DNA of 64,000 nucleotides from Thinopyrum elongatum (GCA_011799875.1 CM022298.1:260393757-260457756); one strand, 5' to 3'. Positions 11,146 to 22,148 are shown, counted from the stretch's first letter. Numbers and translations: made by a program. Notes: generated from the letters alone by a model not told the origin.

Positions 11146-11805
11146 TCAGACGGAGTCGGAGCCGTCGTCCTCCCCATTGGCACCGTCGTCATCACCATCA
11201 CTGTCCTCCTCATCGTTGTCGCTCGAGGAGGAGCTTTCATCGTCGGTCGAGCTCTCCGCGCAGCACCCTAAGCGAGCACCCGAGCACGCAAAGACCTTGA
11301 CGGAGAGCAGGTCGGCCTCCATTAATTTAAAATGGAGGACGTGCCCCTCCGACAAGCTATGGGCGTGAGCAAAGGTCTTCCAGCAGCGTTGGAAGAACAT
11401 GACATGAGGGGCAGGAAAATCCACATCCACCCGCATGCCGCCGTTCCCGCAACCCCTCATGTGCAGCTTCAATGCTCGTGGCTGTTCGAGCTCCATCGCC
11501 CTCGCGAATGGAGTGGGGAGACAGAGGCGGCCACGCGGAGGCTTGTACAATCTGATGATGAACTCTAGGGGTTGGTCTCCAACATGGCCGTCCGTCGGGG
11601 GAGGGGCGGCCGGTGGGGGTGCAATCAGAGCGCCACCCCGTCCTCCTCGGCCCCGGGTGCCACGACGACCACGACCTCGCCCCCTCCCACCTCCTCTCGC
11701 GGCGGGCTCCGCCCCCGCATCTTCGGAGGGAGGAGGGAGACGCTGTCGAGTGGAAGTTCTCGCCGCCGCCACTGGAGTAGCGCCGCGCCCCCAACCTCTC
11801 GCCAT
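11146..11805 (-). CDS. Antisense accessory gene of outer Tat element, B3-like, intact
   Basis: This is an uninterrupted 219-residue frame on the strand opposite to the outer element's pol, placed between pol and its 3' LTR. I chose the ATG at 11805 over one 21 codons upstream (11868) because a TATA box at 11875-11882 makes 11805 the first ATG of the likely transcript. Parts seen: residues 37-58 are Arg/Gly repeats like an RGG box; 61-70 are Pro/Ala-rich; 81-176 look like a B3 fold (EFIIRLYKP, RLCLPTPFARAM, QRCWKTFAHAHSLSEGHVLHF, LLSVKVF); 182-218 are a Ser/Asp/Glu tail. The homologue at 4951-5733 shares the last two parts. B3 domains bind DNA in plant transcription factors; whether this one does is inference. 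No introns are needed. Confidence 0.7.
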   Translation of the reverse strand: MARGWGRGATPVAAARTSTRQRLPPPSEDAGAEPAARGGGRGRGRGRRGTRGRGGRGGALIAPPPAAPPPTDGHVGDQPLEFIIRLYKPPRGRLCLPTPFARAMELEQPRALKLHMRGCGNGGMRVDVDFPAPHVMFFQRCWKTFAHAHSLSEGHVLHFKLMEADLLSVKVFACSGARLGCCAESSTDDESSSSSDNDEEDSDGDDDGANGEDDGSDSV

Positions 11806-11874
11806 GGTGTGCGAGGACTGCTGCAGGAATGGAAGGAGAAGTATTTTCAGAAAAACACCTTGCCCCACGTTCCC

Positions 11875-11882
11875 TTTTTATA
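11875..11882 (-). promoter_or_regulatory. TATA box of the antisense B3-like gene
   Basis: TATAAAAA on the minus strand, 70 bp before the ATG at 11805. Transcription from here would run toward the integrase, opposite to the LTR promoter. Confidence 0.65.
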
Positions 11883-11885
11883 GGC

Positions 11886-12343
11886 GAACGGGGCAGGGGG
11901 CTAGTTTTTTCATCAAGGTAGCCGCCCCGTTCGTCCAGTCCGGCTCCTCCTCACCATTAACGGCTCGAGGAATCAAGGCCGACCCCCTGCACCAATCCGT
12001 GATGCCTGGCTTTCTGTCACGGCGCTCATTCCCGCGCCCTCCGCATCCGCCACCAACTTTGCGTAGTGCATGCAATACACGTGGCGGAGGCACTTGGGGT
12101 GGGAAAGATAATGGGGTGGCGGTTACCGCCCCGTGAACGTGGGACGTGGGTACCCCACGGATCGTGCCCCATTATCTCTCCCACTACAATTGGCTTTATG
12201 TGACGTGCGGGAGAACCGGAAACTGACCTGGGCTTAGGTTAATGAAGAAGCAAAGAAGATCTCAAAGGACAAGCAACTGCTACCCTCTTGCCTGTGCACT
12301 GAATAGGGCCTACCCCGACGATGCCCGGTAGCATGTTCGGGCC
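11886..12343. other. Non-coding DNA between antisense promoter and PPT
   Basis: About 460 bp without a credible gene. It would contain any upstream regulatory sites of the antisense gene; nothing specific was recognised. Confidence 0.5.
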
Positions 12344-12358
12344 AGGCCCGGGGGCTCC
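12344..12358 (+). promoter_or_regulatory. Polypurine tract of outer Tat element
   Basis: AGGCCCGGGGGCTCC ends directly at the LTR start TGTCGG. It closely resembles the tract of the nested element, supporting a common lineage, and fixes the + orientation. Confidence 0.8.
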
Positions 12359-13273
12359 TGTCGGTGCAACAAACCCGAGGTCTGTTGCCCAGACTGTGCA
12401 CAGGCCTAAAAGAGCAAGGTTGCAACATCCAAGTCAAGATCAAATTGAAGAGATAGCTCTTTGAGGAATCAAAGGGCAGATCAAGAAGACCAAGACAAGC
12501 TAAATGAGCAAGACACCACTAAGGGAAAGCCTCCCTTGCTGGGCAGGCGAGTCTGGCAAGGTTGAGGTGGCCCCAAAGACAAGCCTCAAGACCGTCCCGG
12601 CAGGCCTGTCGGGCACGACAAAGGCAAACTACCCCGCCAAGGCTCCACCGCTCCACCTCACAGCGACACAAGTCATCGATTGGTGTTGTGTCAAGCCCCC
12701 AAGTGACTAAGTGGCTGTTATTTGGCGCGTGGTAGCCACTTCCTATGGAAATCACCTCCAAATGACACCTGTCCAGAGACATGTCAAGCAGACAGACGAG
12801 GAGGTGGCCGAGCAGCCCAGCAAGGCTTGCCGGGCATTCCACGATGTGACACTAATCGGCGCATTTAATGCGCTCTGCTCTGTCTGCAGAGTTAGGTATG
12901 ATAGCACTGTTCGCTATCTAATCACTACACAATGACTGATTTGCCATTGTGGTGACCCCTTGATCTATAAAATGAGGGACATGGCAACCATAGAAAGGAT
13001 TCGGACCCTTGTACACTCATACGCACGTAGTTGCTCTCGCCCCAAGGCAACCCTGCCGGGCAAGAGCCCCGCGTTTCCACCACAACCCACCATCAATCCA
13101 CCAAAGCAGGAGTAGGGTTTTACGCCTCGCGGCGGCCCGAACTTGGGTAAAACTGCCCGTGTGATCTCTGACGTGCTGTGCTATGTTCTCCGCTCTTTGC
13201 ACAATGTGCTCATCCCCCTTGCCGAACCATAAGGGGCTGATGGCCCCATAGGTGGTTGTGGTTTCCCACGACA
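12359..13273 (+). repeat. 3' LTR of outer Tat element
   Basis: It begins TGTCGGTG after the polypurine tract and ends CACGACA, so TGTCG/CGACA are the inverted termini; length 915 bp. A TATA box TATAAAAT lies at 12966-12973. Beyond 13273 the sequence changes to coding sequence of a different element. The first five bases after the LTR (CTAAG) would be its target duplication. Confidence 0.85.
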
Positions 13274-15967
13274 CTAAGGAATGGAAGGAATACCAATATG
13301 TTACTCCCAAATACATGAAGAAATTTGCTGTAATTCCTCCATGTCCAAGACCACCTTTGGCAGCTGGCCAGATAGGTGATCCTACCATCATCAAGCGTGG
13401 TGAGGAATTTCTGAAGGAATGGGCCAAGCGCCAAGAAAAACTTCAAAAGATGGTTGCTGAGGCTGTGAGTAAATTCAATGAGGACTCTCAAGCTGCTGCT
13501 GTTGAGGCCTCTGCAAGCAAAGCCACACCCAAGAAGGCGATGCAGAAGAAACTAGCTTTGAATCCAAAGTCTTCAAGCTCAATGCCCTCATGGCGAAGTT
13601 CCTCAACAGCAAAGCCCTCAGGGAAAATACCTCAAGCAACTTCCTCAAGGGCAGCACCAATTCCCTAAGTTGCTGCAAAATCGGCAGTTGCTGCCACAAA
13701 ACCCTCAACACGTGTGCACCTTGCAACGTGTCAATAGACTGCTGGGTTTTTCAATTGCACCAGGAGCATCTGCAACTTCCTCAGCTCAACCACAATCCTC
13801 AAGTGGTCCAACTTTGCTGAAGGTGAAGTCCACTGCTGGATGTGGCAAGAGGCCAAGTCCTCATAAGAAGCAAGTGGCGTTCCATGTTCCATCTGATGAG
13901 GATGAAGCTGATGATGAAGAACTTGCAAAAATCATCAGAGAAAGACAAGAAAGGGCTGCAAGAGCCAAAGGAAGCTTTGTTACTCTTATGCTGGATTCAA
14001 AAAAGATCCTTGACTTCATTGACCTATGGCACAAGGATCCAAACACTCCACTCCCTGACCTGAATCTTACTCCTGGTCAATGTCACATGCTGACTGCCTT
14101 CATAGGTGAAGAAAAATGGAAGTTTGAGAAGGCCAAGTGAGTCAAGAAGGATTAGTACAAGAAAGAGTGCTTTCTGAGGAACAATGTTCTCACTTTGTCT
14201 CCTGAAGAACTTGTCGGGGTTCAGAAGGAAATCAAGGTCCTCAGTGATGAATTTGACCGATACCATGCTGACTGGCTCGGAGCCAAGGTCAGATTTTTCA
14301 ACATCGCCAAGAACCTCAAGGTAAAAGTTGCAGATCCATCGCAACAACAAATTCCTCAGGTGTTCAGCCTAATAAAGAAATTGCAAGCGCAACTGAAGAA
14401 ATTCAGGCTGCTGAAGAAAATACCAGGGTTGCTGAAGAAATTCCAGCTCCTGGAGAAAATGTCAGGGCAACCACCAATGTTGCGCTTGAAGATCATACCA
14501 GGCCAGCTGAAGAAAATGCTGAGCCTAAAGAAACAGACAATGCCAGGGCGATTGCATCAGTCGTGCCTAAAGAAACTGCCCCTACTTCGTCCTCAGCTCC
14601 TCCTGCAAAATCTTTAAAGGAGAAGAAAACAACAATTCCCTCTGCATCAGAAGTGAAGAAAACAAAAGTTGCAGAGAAGGAAGCTGCAAAGAAAAGGAAA
14701 GCATCAACCTCTTCAGAATCCCCAGCACCCAAGAAAGTGAGGACTTTAACGAGCTCTTTCAATGAACCTATTGATGTTGTTCCAATTTCAATTGTGCCAT
14801 CAAAGGAATTAGTTCCGTTCGGTGAAGAATATGTCATTCCTGATGATGACAATGAGGAAGAAAATCATTCTACTACTTCTTCAGAGCAGTTTGATGAAGA
14901 AATTGAGGTGGAAGCAAATGCTTCAACCCCATTGGTATCATCGCCTATGCCTCAGTTCACTGCCGAATTGGCGTGGAAGAAATTGATGCGGACGTGGACA
15001 TTGGCTGAACTACTCCTATCCTAAATGATGATTATTGGGAAAATCTCACCCCCCCAATTCACCAATTGCCACACCTCTCCATACAATTCCTCAGTCCCCT
15101 GTGCAGACTGAAGAAGTATTGTTAGGGTCTGAAGGTCAGCCAATTTCTCTCGAGTCTATTCCTGAAGAAATTCCAGCTGCATCAGCTGAAGAAATGGAGA
15201 ACCAGACTGCTGCTGATGAAACTGCTACTTCAATTCCTCAGTCTGCTGCACCAGAAATTGTGAATGAAGAGATTATGAGGCCTATTACTGCAAATCTTCA
15301 GCCCAAGCCTCAAAATCCTCTATCTGGCACAAGGAGGCCAAAATTCAACAATGCCGATTTCTTCATTGAGCATCATTTCTTCACTAATGCAAATCCTTAT
15401 GACTCAGCAAGACTAACGCGCAAGAGGTTTTGGACTGCAAGCCAGATGAACTTTATGCCTCTGTTTTGTTTGACAAGGACAATGTCTTCCAACATCGCCA
15501 AATTCCTCATGTGGATATGGAGTCCATTCCATGCTTTCAACCAGTTCTGAATGTTCTTCACAAAGCTGGACTCCTCAATTTCTGTGCTAACATATGTGAT
15601 TGGAATGAAGAGCTGATTCTTCAGTTCAATGCAACTCTGCACCTCACTGGCAATGTCGCTGATGTCAATTCATGGGTTCTGGACTGGATGACTGAGAACA
15701 CTCACTATAAAGCTTCGACCTCTGAATTGCTTCATGCCATCCCAGTAAGCCCTCCAGCAGGAGGTGCAAGGCTCATGTATGAGGAACCTGAACTTCAAAA
15801 TTATCTCATGCAAGTGCCGATGAAGCCTTTACGTCCAGGCCAAGCTCCAAGAACCACTTTCCTCATGAAGGATTTGTTGTATGTGCCAAGGACCATCTAC
15901 CGCATATTGACCAAAACCCTCAGCCCGATAAAAGGCCACAACTCTGAAGAAGAAGAAGAAGAAGAAG

Positions 15968-15998
<31 letters not shown>

Positions 15999-16803
15999 TG
16001 TTGGCACCATGAAGAATCTGCTGTTCAACATAATTCATGGGATTCCCATTAACTATCACGATTTCATCATGAGGACTTTGGCCAATGTTGCGCTGTCTCC
16101 ATTTGAATTGAAGCCCTATTCTCCATGGATAATGAAATTCATCAGAATCAGGTCTTCAATTCCATACAAGGCTGATTTTCAGAATCACCTCAGCTTTCTG
16201 CCTCCTATTGAAGTCTTCAAAAGGACTATTTCCTCAGTTGATGAAAAAGGCAAGGCTGCTGTTATTGATGAAGGCACTCGTCCATTGGATGGTCTATTTT
16301 GTAAGGATGCATCTTGCTCCACCAATGATGACTCTGCAACACAAGACTCTGCTGCTAAAGCCACCGAGCAAAATCCTCAAGCCACTACCCCTCTTGTGAT
16401 GACTGATCATGAGCTTCTTCTAAGTCTTCACCAGAAAGTCGATCGTAATCACAAGTGGGTCAAGCATCAATTTGGCACAATTCTTCAGAACATGACTATT
16501 ACTCATAACACTGTGAAGAAGAATCATTATTATGCACATGAAATCTTCGATCGCACTTGGGCTATCCTTTCTCATCTTTACAGTGATGACGACCTCAAGC
16601 AGATGGACTTTCAGCAGAACTTTGACTGGTCTCATCCTCCTTCGAAGAAATTCAAGAAGGTCAAAGTTCCTCAGTTGGTCATAAGCTCATTTTCTTCATC
16701 GCATGAGATGGATGACGGTGAGGATATCGACAACACTGCGACAGGACCTACATCGACAAATGACCCCGACAACGCTGGCGTTCCTCCACCAACCTCAACC
16801 TGA
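13274..16803 (+). pseudogene. Plant retroelement ORF of 'putative plant transposon protein' type
   Basis: One ancestral frame, now in at least six pieces (13274-13668, 13670-14140, 14195-14617, 14563-15024, 15035-about 15430, 15430-16803), reads through to a TGA at 16801-16803. The first part is Lys/Glu/Ser-rich with coiled-coil-like stretches (ERQERAARAK, a repeated EEIPA motif). The last 457 codons are globular: PCFQPVLNVLHKAGLLNF and the LNYLM-like stretch resemble the plant transposon protein domain found next to LTR elements. A run of glutamates encoded by (GAA)n interrupts this part at about 15945-15997. It is not gag or pol; its role is unknown. It is broken by frameshifts near 13668, 14150, 14600, 15025 and 15430. 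Confidence 0.65.
15945..15997 (+). repeat. (GAA)n microsatellite inside an ORF
   Basis: About 17 GAA units in frame give a glutamate tract in the retroelement ORF. On the minus strand it reads as a phenylalanine run, which is not a gene. Confidence 0.95.
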
Positions 16804-17323
16804 TTTTCTTCAAGGGCATTAGTCCTCATTTTTCGTCACTTTTGGTTATTCAATGACAAAGGGGGAGAAATTTGATTTAGTCTTCAAGCGGGGCTCTATA
16901 TATGGGCTGTTTTTCTTTAAGTTACAACTCTCGTTCTTCTGAGGTGTTTGTTTGATGAGTTGTAAAATTAAGTCTGATGGTGGTCTGATACTTTTGAACT
17001 GCTTTCTGCATGCTTATTTCCTCAAGTACCTTAATGCACGTATGCTGAATTTCGTCAGACACCATTTTCCATCATGCATTTCAAATTGTTCATATTATGT
17101 GTTAAATGCGTGAATGGATTACAAGATATAGGGGAAGATCTCCAAGATTTTATCCTACCATGTGCATTTGCAGTCCAAAGCAAATTCCTCAATATGCACA
17201 TCTTTAGGGGGAGTTCTTCTATATCTTGCAATCAAATTCCTCAATATCAGTATTTACACATCATATGTTTATCCCCGTTGAAAACTTAACCTATTTGTCA
17301 TCAATCACCAAAAAGGGGGAGAT
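16804..17323 (+). other. 3' non-coding DNA with two polypurine tracts
   Basis: No gene was seen. AAAGGGGGAGAAA at about 16857 and AAAAAGGGGGAGAT just before the LTR are two candidate plus-strand primers. Confidence 0.65.
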
Positions 17324-18771
17324 TGTAAGTGCATCTAGTGCCCATTAGTGATTTTGTTGTATTGAAGACTTATAGGTTAAGGGACTAATGTGTTTCTGAG
17401 TGTACACATGTATTATAAGTCACTGAGGAGTTTGATATTTCTGAAGGAAGTTGACCCGTAAAAATGGATGTCTTCATTTGAAGACTTTGGTTTTCTTGAA
17501 AACTTTGAAAATGAGGAAATTGGTGTGACCTTGAAGATACTGATATTGATGCGAGGACTAAGAAGCATGAAGAATTCTATTTTCGTAGTTTCATTTTCCT
17601 TTCTTGAGTCATAGGAAACACCGTACTGTTAAATAGGGTCGAGGTAAAACTAAGGAAAAGTTTCCAAGTGATGCTCATCTCAAAGCCTACACATACCCAA
17701 TCCTTCGAGTGAAGCCTTTGGAAATCTCATACAATTCAGTCAATTTCTTCAGTGACAGAGACAAATATCTTCTGGTCTCTGAGGAATTTGTTCTGACTAA
17801 GGAGTTAGGAATTCGCCAGTGCGAACTTCCTATAGTGAGGAACATGATAGCCCTGAGGAATTTGAGAGCTCAAATTTCCGACCGTTGCTGTGCTTTGCGC
17901 CAGCTGTCCCAAATATCTTATCCACATAACGGTCATATCATTAGGGGCATTTATGTCTTATCATGTCGGGCTGCTCCCCGGCTATAAATAGCCGCCCCCC
18001 CTCAACCACTAGCTGCTTGACTGCTCCGAGAGATAGATTGACACTTGTCATTTAGACCATCCCATCCTCCGAGGACTTTGAGAGAAAATCATCAGTGAGG
18101 AAAAACCCAAAAACCCCAACACCTAAAAACCCAAAGTGATTGAGCATCACTAAAGAGATTGTTCCTTTGTGGAACTGACGCTTGTTACCTTTGAAGACTG
18201 TGCATCTTCCAGACGGTTAGGCATCAAGGTCTAAAGCATCCAAGAGGAATTGTAGATCGCCGGGTGATCTAGTCTGTGAAGGTTCGGAAGTCACGTTGAA
18301 GAATTACCACGAGTGATTGGGCGAGGTCTGTGTGACCTTACCTCAAGGAGAATACGAGTGTGTCCTGGGATTGTGTGTCCATTGCTTTAAATACCAAGCC
18401 GCTCCAACCAGACGTACAACTGTCACAGCAGTTGAAACTGGTCTACCAAATCACTGTCTTCACCGAGCTACTGGTTCTATTTCCTCAACTCTTTCTATTC
18501 CTCATTTACTGGTTGATGAAATTGATCGTTACTGTTTGAAGACTTTGACTGAAGAGTTTCTCAATTGCCTCAACCTTCAGTCACCTTGTCTTCTACCTGC
18601 TTATCCTATTTACACGCTACCTATGCTATTGTCTTGTTATGCATGCACCTGAGTACTCATTCCGCTGCTTGTATTTCGTCACTTAGCAAATTCTTCAAGT
18701 AGTATTTCCTCAGTGACGAATTTGTAAAAATTGCCTATTCACCCCCCTCTAGTCGATATAACGCACTTTCA
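17324..18771 (+). repeat. 3' LTR of SIRE/Maximus-like element
   Basis: It starts TGTAAGTGCATC after a purine tract and ends CACTTTCA. A TATA box TATAAATA lies at 17983-17990 between short GC-rich arms (GGC/GCC), about 660 bp into the LTR. The sequence directly after 18771 belongs to an unrelated gene fragment. The frames at 17709-17987 and 18317-18652 are LTR sequence, not genes. Confidence 0.75.
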
Positions 18772-19117
18772 GATGGATACTAGTGTGCTAGTGCCATCAC
18801 CTTCTCCCTGGTTCAATATTTATAGTCTTGGAGAAAACTCCCTCTTCCTTCAACTAAACTATCCAATGATGGTGAAAGGCGATCCAGATGCTGTTGGCAC
18901 AACATTACTACCATTTATGAGAAGCAACTGTATCTATACCTCGGACATTGCTATGGTTCCCTATCCTGGCTATCACAATATGCGCCCTAATATAGGCCGC
19001 TTCAGCCTGGATGATGAGTCTTGCGTTGGTCTCGATATTGACAATAGCTGGCCCTGCCCAGAGAATCACTTATGGTTCAAAGCAAGCGTTTCCAACGCCA
19101 ATGATTGGTTGACCTGA
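18772..19117 (+). pseudogene. C-terminal fragment of a DUF295/KIB-type gene
   Basis: About 115 codons end at a stop at 19115-19117. LGENSLFLQLNYPMMV, MRSNCIYTSD and IGRFSLDDESC match the closing strands of the DUF295 (KIB1-4 beta-propeller) domain found in plant F-box proteins. The frame has no start of its own: it begins exactly where the retroelement LTR ends, so the gene was cut by that insertion and its 5' part, if it survives, lies left of the window. No lesion is seen within the fragment. Confidence 0.65.
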
Positions 19118-19689
19118 AGTTTATTTCATCGCTTTGTTATTTGTTGTGTGATAAAAACTTTAGTATTTATAATGTATCCTCGTTTTCGTTGTGCGTTCAT
19201 GACTTGTTGTATCTAATACTAAATGATATGTTTGTGATAAACTTACTAAATTTATGAATGGCTTTCTAGTCGCTTCTCAGAGTGGGTGCTGCGACACGGC
19301 AATTTTTTTCCCGAATACATAATTTTACGTGCATTGCAACATGTTATCAAATGAGTCCAATCAACAATAGTACTACTAGTTAGCTTCACATGCTTCCCTC
19401 GGCGGGCGGGTGTTTTTTACTGTAGCTATGAATCCCATCATCCTAGGTTGTCGGATGAGTCCAATCAACGATAGAAATTGCATTATGATATTTGGATTCA
19501 AACTGTCGAAACTGCTGCACTATCTCTATGTCTACGTATACGTAATATGGTGAGTAGATTAATATAATCTGGCATAACTACACAAAAAATAGGCTCCCTG
19601 TTGGGAGCTCTAGATGTAAGGATAGTTGGCTGATGATAGGTTCATAATATACCGTATAGAAAGTTTATTGCCAAGCCATGGTAACGAGA
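19118..19689. other. Intergenic, nothing recognised
   Basis: AT-rich. A 20-base motif around 19350 recurs near 19453 (ATGAGTCCAATCAAC). No gene or element was identified. Confidence 0.5.
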
Positions 19690-19803
19690 GCGCACAGCCA
19701 CTAGACAGATCATAGTGTAAATAAAAGGGGTACACCATAACCACCATATATAAATCTGGAAAGCGGAACTGGCTGGAAAATACAGGGTTTTGCCGCTACT
19801 AAT

Positions 19804-20190
19804 ATGCAGCCTATCGATCACCTACAGGCCAGCTCTATTCATCTGAAGGTGCACTGCTATTACTATCAGTCTAGTCTATCAAAGACCGTGCGGCTCCCGC
19901 CATTTCCGGGATATTATGGCAGACCAACTCGAAGTGTGAAATCATGTAGCAGAAGCGGCCCAATAGAGCTGTTGACTACAGATGTCCCTGCTCCCATTCC
20001 TAACAAGGAACACATGGTACTTACTAAAGAAGAACAGAAGAGGAAGCATATTATTGAGATTCCCCTTCTTTCTATACAATGTTGGTTGCCCACCCATGAT
20101 GAATCAGAGCGCCCAAAGAAATGCCATTCCATGATGTCTCTCTATATGTGGCCACATGCATTTGGAAACTCAACTGGGAGCATTAGCTAA
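19804..20190 (+). CDS. Hypothetical 128-codon frame in unit 1 of the duplication
   Basis: An open frame with no domain, signal peptide or membrane segment that I recognise. The second unit does not keep the same frame open, so selection on a protein is doubtful; it may be the relic of an exon or chance. Confidence 0.2.
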   Translation: MQPIDHLQASSIHLKVHCYYYQSSLSKTVRLPPFPGYYGRPTRSVKSCSRSGPIELLTTDVPAPIPNKEHMVLTKEEQKRKHIIEIPLLSIQCWLPTHDESERPKKCHSMMSLYMWPHAFGNSTGSIS

Positions 20191-20663
20191 CCAATTAAAT
20201 CTGTGTCTGTTAGCTAATGTCAGTATCATATCACATCCATATTTGAAGAAGCTTAGGACGTATGATTGGTGTGTTATTTAGCTTTAAAGGGTGGACAGCT
20301 GCTAGTAGGACACAAAGCACCTACGCAAGTCATAGTGTAGATATAATGGGAAAACCCTAAGCATCAGGAGTAAAATCAGGAAAGTGGAACTTGCTGGAAA
20401 ATATGTGCTAGTATTGCGGTAAGGCTAGAAAGGCTTCGGATACAAGCTCTCTACAACTGAAGGCGCAGTATTGTTACTATCAGTCTAACTCTCAAAGGTG
20501 ACACATACAACCGAATACGAAGAGTTGAAAGCGTCCATGACAAGCGACATGAAGACCAACACAAAGAGTTGAAAGCGTTCATGACAAGCGACCGAATAGA
20601 CCTGTACACTGCAAATGTCCTTGCTCCTCTTCACTACAAAGAACATATTGTACTATTATTATA

Positions 20664-20821
20664 CTCCCTTTGTTCCTAAATACAAGTCTTTGTAGAGATT
20701 CCACTATCGATCACATATGGATGTATATAGATACATTTTAGAGTGTAGATTCACTCATTTTGCTCCGTATGTAATCTATGGTGGAATCTCTACAAAGACT
20801 TATATTTAGGTACGGAGAGAG
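20664..20821. mobile_element. Stowaway-type MITE
   Basis: 158 bp with inverted ends CTCCCTTTGTTCCTAAATA and TATTTAGGTACGGAGAGAG, flanked by TA on both sides (20662-20663 and 20822-20823), the target duplication of Tc1/mariner elements. It sits in unit 2 of the tandem duplication only. Confidence 0.9.
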
Positions 20822-21110
20822 TACTTACAAAAGAAGAACAGAAGAGGAGCATGCTGAAGAAGAGCAAGCAAATTTTGGATAATAAAATGTTGGTTGCCCA
20901 CACATGATGAACCAGAGCGCATAAAGAACGCAACTCCCTGCTATCCCTCGATATGTGGCGCATGTGCTTTTCGAAAGTAAAGTAGGAACATTAGCTGACC
21001 AATTAAACATTCTCTGTTTTAGTACATGTCAGCATCATATCAGATTCGTATTTGAGCAACTAAGTTTGGAATTATGAGTGGCATGTTGTTTAGCTTGATG
21101 GGTTGAGGAG

Positions 21111-22140
21111 CATTGCTTGCACATACGTCTCGAAGCACCTACGATGATGGTACTGAATATATGGGAATGTCTACATGCAAGTCGCCTAACTTTCCTCATT
21201 TGGGTCAGTCGACCATTTCAGGCGATTGGACGAAGATCCTACATCTGCTAACCCTTCTTCTTCCTCGCGTGTTATTCTTTCCCTATAGACCACGGCACGG
21301 GCCGCTGGCCGAACCACTGGCCCCCGATCTCCCCTGAACCGCCCACCACCTCCGGTCTTTCGCCGCCCCCGGCCATCCCTCTAGCTAACCCCACCCCCAC
21401 CCACGTCGAGTTTTGCCTCCGGCGAGGCCCCACCATAGCCCGATGATAGCCCCCCACAACCACTGTCCCCACCCAAAACCCTAAGATAGATAATGGGGCA
21501 GCCCTATGGCGAGCCCCTTCCTTCCCTCCGGCGAACTCCCAAAAATGGACTGACCCCAATTTGAAATTCAGTCGACTGTCATTTAAGCTAATCTGGCATA
21601 TGAAAGGGGAAAACCATAAGCATTGCGAGTATAGTGGTGAGCGTGCCATGGCAGATCTGAGGGTGCAAACCGGAGAAAGGCAACTTCGCAACCAATGTTT
21701 GGTTTCAACTAACAAGTAAGATTCTAATTGATGGACAAGAAATCATAGTAAAGCAGTGGCAATCTATTTTCTTGCTGAGATAAATAGCTTGAGCAGATAC
21801 GAAAGAGTACCACCTCAGGTGTGGCGCCGTGTAAGCATCTGTTGAGGCATTGAGGGTGCTGCGGTAGCGACGGCTGTCGGCGGCATGGAAGTAGATCTAG
21901 GAGGGCAGAAGGTAGCGGCGAGGGAAATATCCCGGGGCGGTGGACGAGACGGTCGTACGAGCGGCCGTGGCAAGGTGGACGGCGGCGCGGATGAAGCGAG
22001 AGGACGCGATACAAGGATCCTGGTCCGAAGCCGTGGATGAGAGAGGTCGATCTCTTGTAATGGACGACGACATCGGGGTATCATCTCTGGCATGGCGGAG
22101 GAGGACGACGGTGGATGGGGTCGCGGACGGAGAAGACTCC
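21111..22140. other. Intergenic, GC-rich, no supported gene
   Basis: Several overlapping frames on the minus strand (21272-22093) lack domains and are Pro/Arg-rich. They could be part of a first exon, but nothing supports it. Confidence 0.4.
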
Positions 22141-22148
22141 GGTGGAAA

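Larger units (their letters stand above)
1132..13273 (+). mobile_element. Outer Tat-lineage Gypsy element, interrupted
   Basis: This composite consists of 1132-3735 and 11053-13273; the part between is a second, nested element. Seen: the pol 3' end on + (1132-2671), 3' non-coding DNA, an antisense gene (11146-11805), a polypurine tract (12344-12358) and a 3' LTR (12359-13273). The 5' end is lost to the left, where a Sabrina-like LTR is inserted directly in the coding region. The order pol, antisense ORF, PPT, LTR fits the Tat lineage, in which additional ORFs outside gag-pol are known. Its own target duplication cannot be checked because the 5' end is absent. Confidence 0.8.
13274..18771 (+). 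mobile_element. SIRE/Maximus-like LTR element, 3' part
   Basis: A long decayed ORF (13274-16803) is followed by 520 bp with two AAAGGGGGAGA-type purine tracts (about 16857-16869 and 17311-17322) and an LTR at 17324-18771. Repeated purine tracts and an extra ORF upstream of the 3' LTR are typical of the SIRE/Maximus group of Copia elements, but no Copia pol is visible here, so the assignment is inference. The 5' part was separated by the outer Tat element that ends at 13273. Confidence 0.65.
19690..21100 (+). repeat. Diverged tandem duplication, two units
   Basis: The units cover about 19690-20290 and 20320-21100. Shared blocks in the same order are TCATAGTGTA, GGAAARYGGAACTKGCTGGAAAATA, TACTATCAGTCTA, AAAGAAGAACAGAAGAGGA, TTGGTTGCCCACMCATGATGAA and ATTAGCTRACCAATTAAA. 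A fragment of a further copy may start near 21110 and near 21600. The origin is unknown. Confidence 0.65.

Noticed and set aside
10940..11370. 141-codon + frame crossing the LTR end
   Set aside because: It spans the LTR border and the target duplication, so it cannot be an old gene; the antisense strand holds the supported B3-like gene.
11435..12136. 233-codon + frame opposite the B3-like gene
   Set aside because: It is a GC-rich shadow; the minus strand has the domain pattern, TATA box and homologue.
15829..16059. Minus-strand frame with a phenylalanine run
   Set aside because: It is the reverse reading of the (GAA)n repeat.
21272..22093. Overlapping Pro/Arg-rich minus-strand frames
   Set aside because: No domain, no splice or promoter support; I could not show they belong to a gene.
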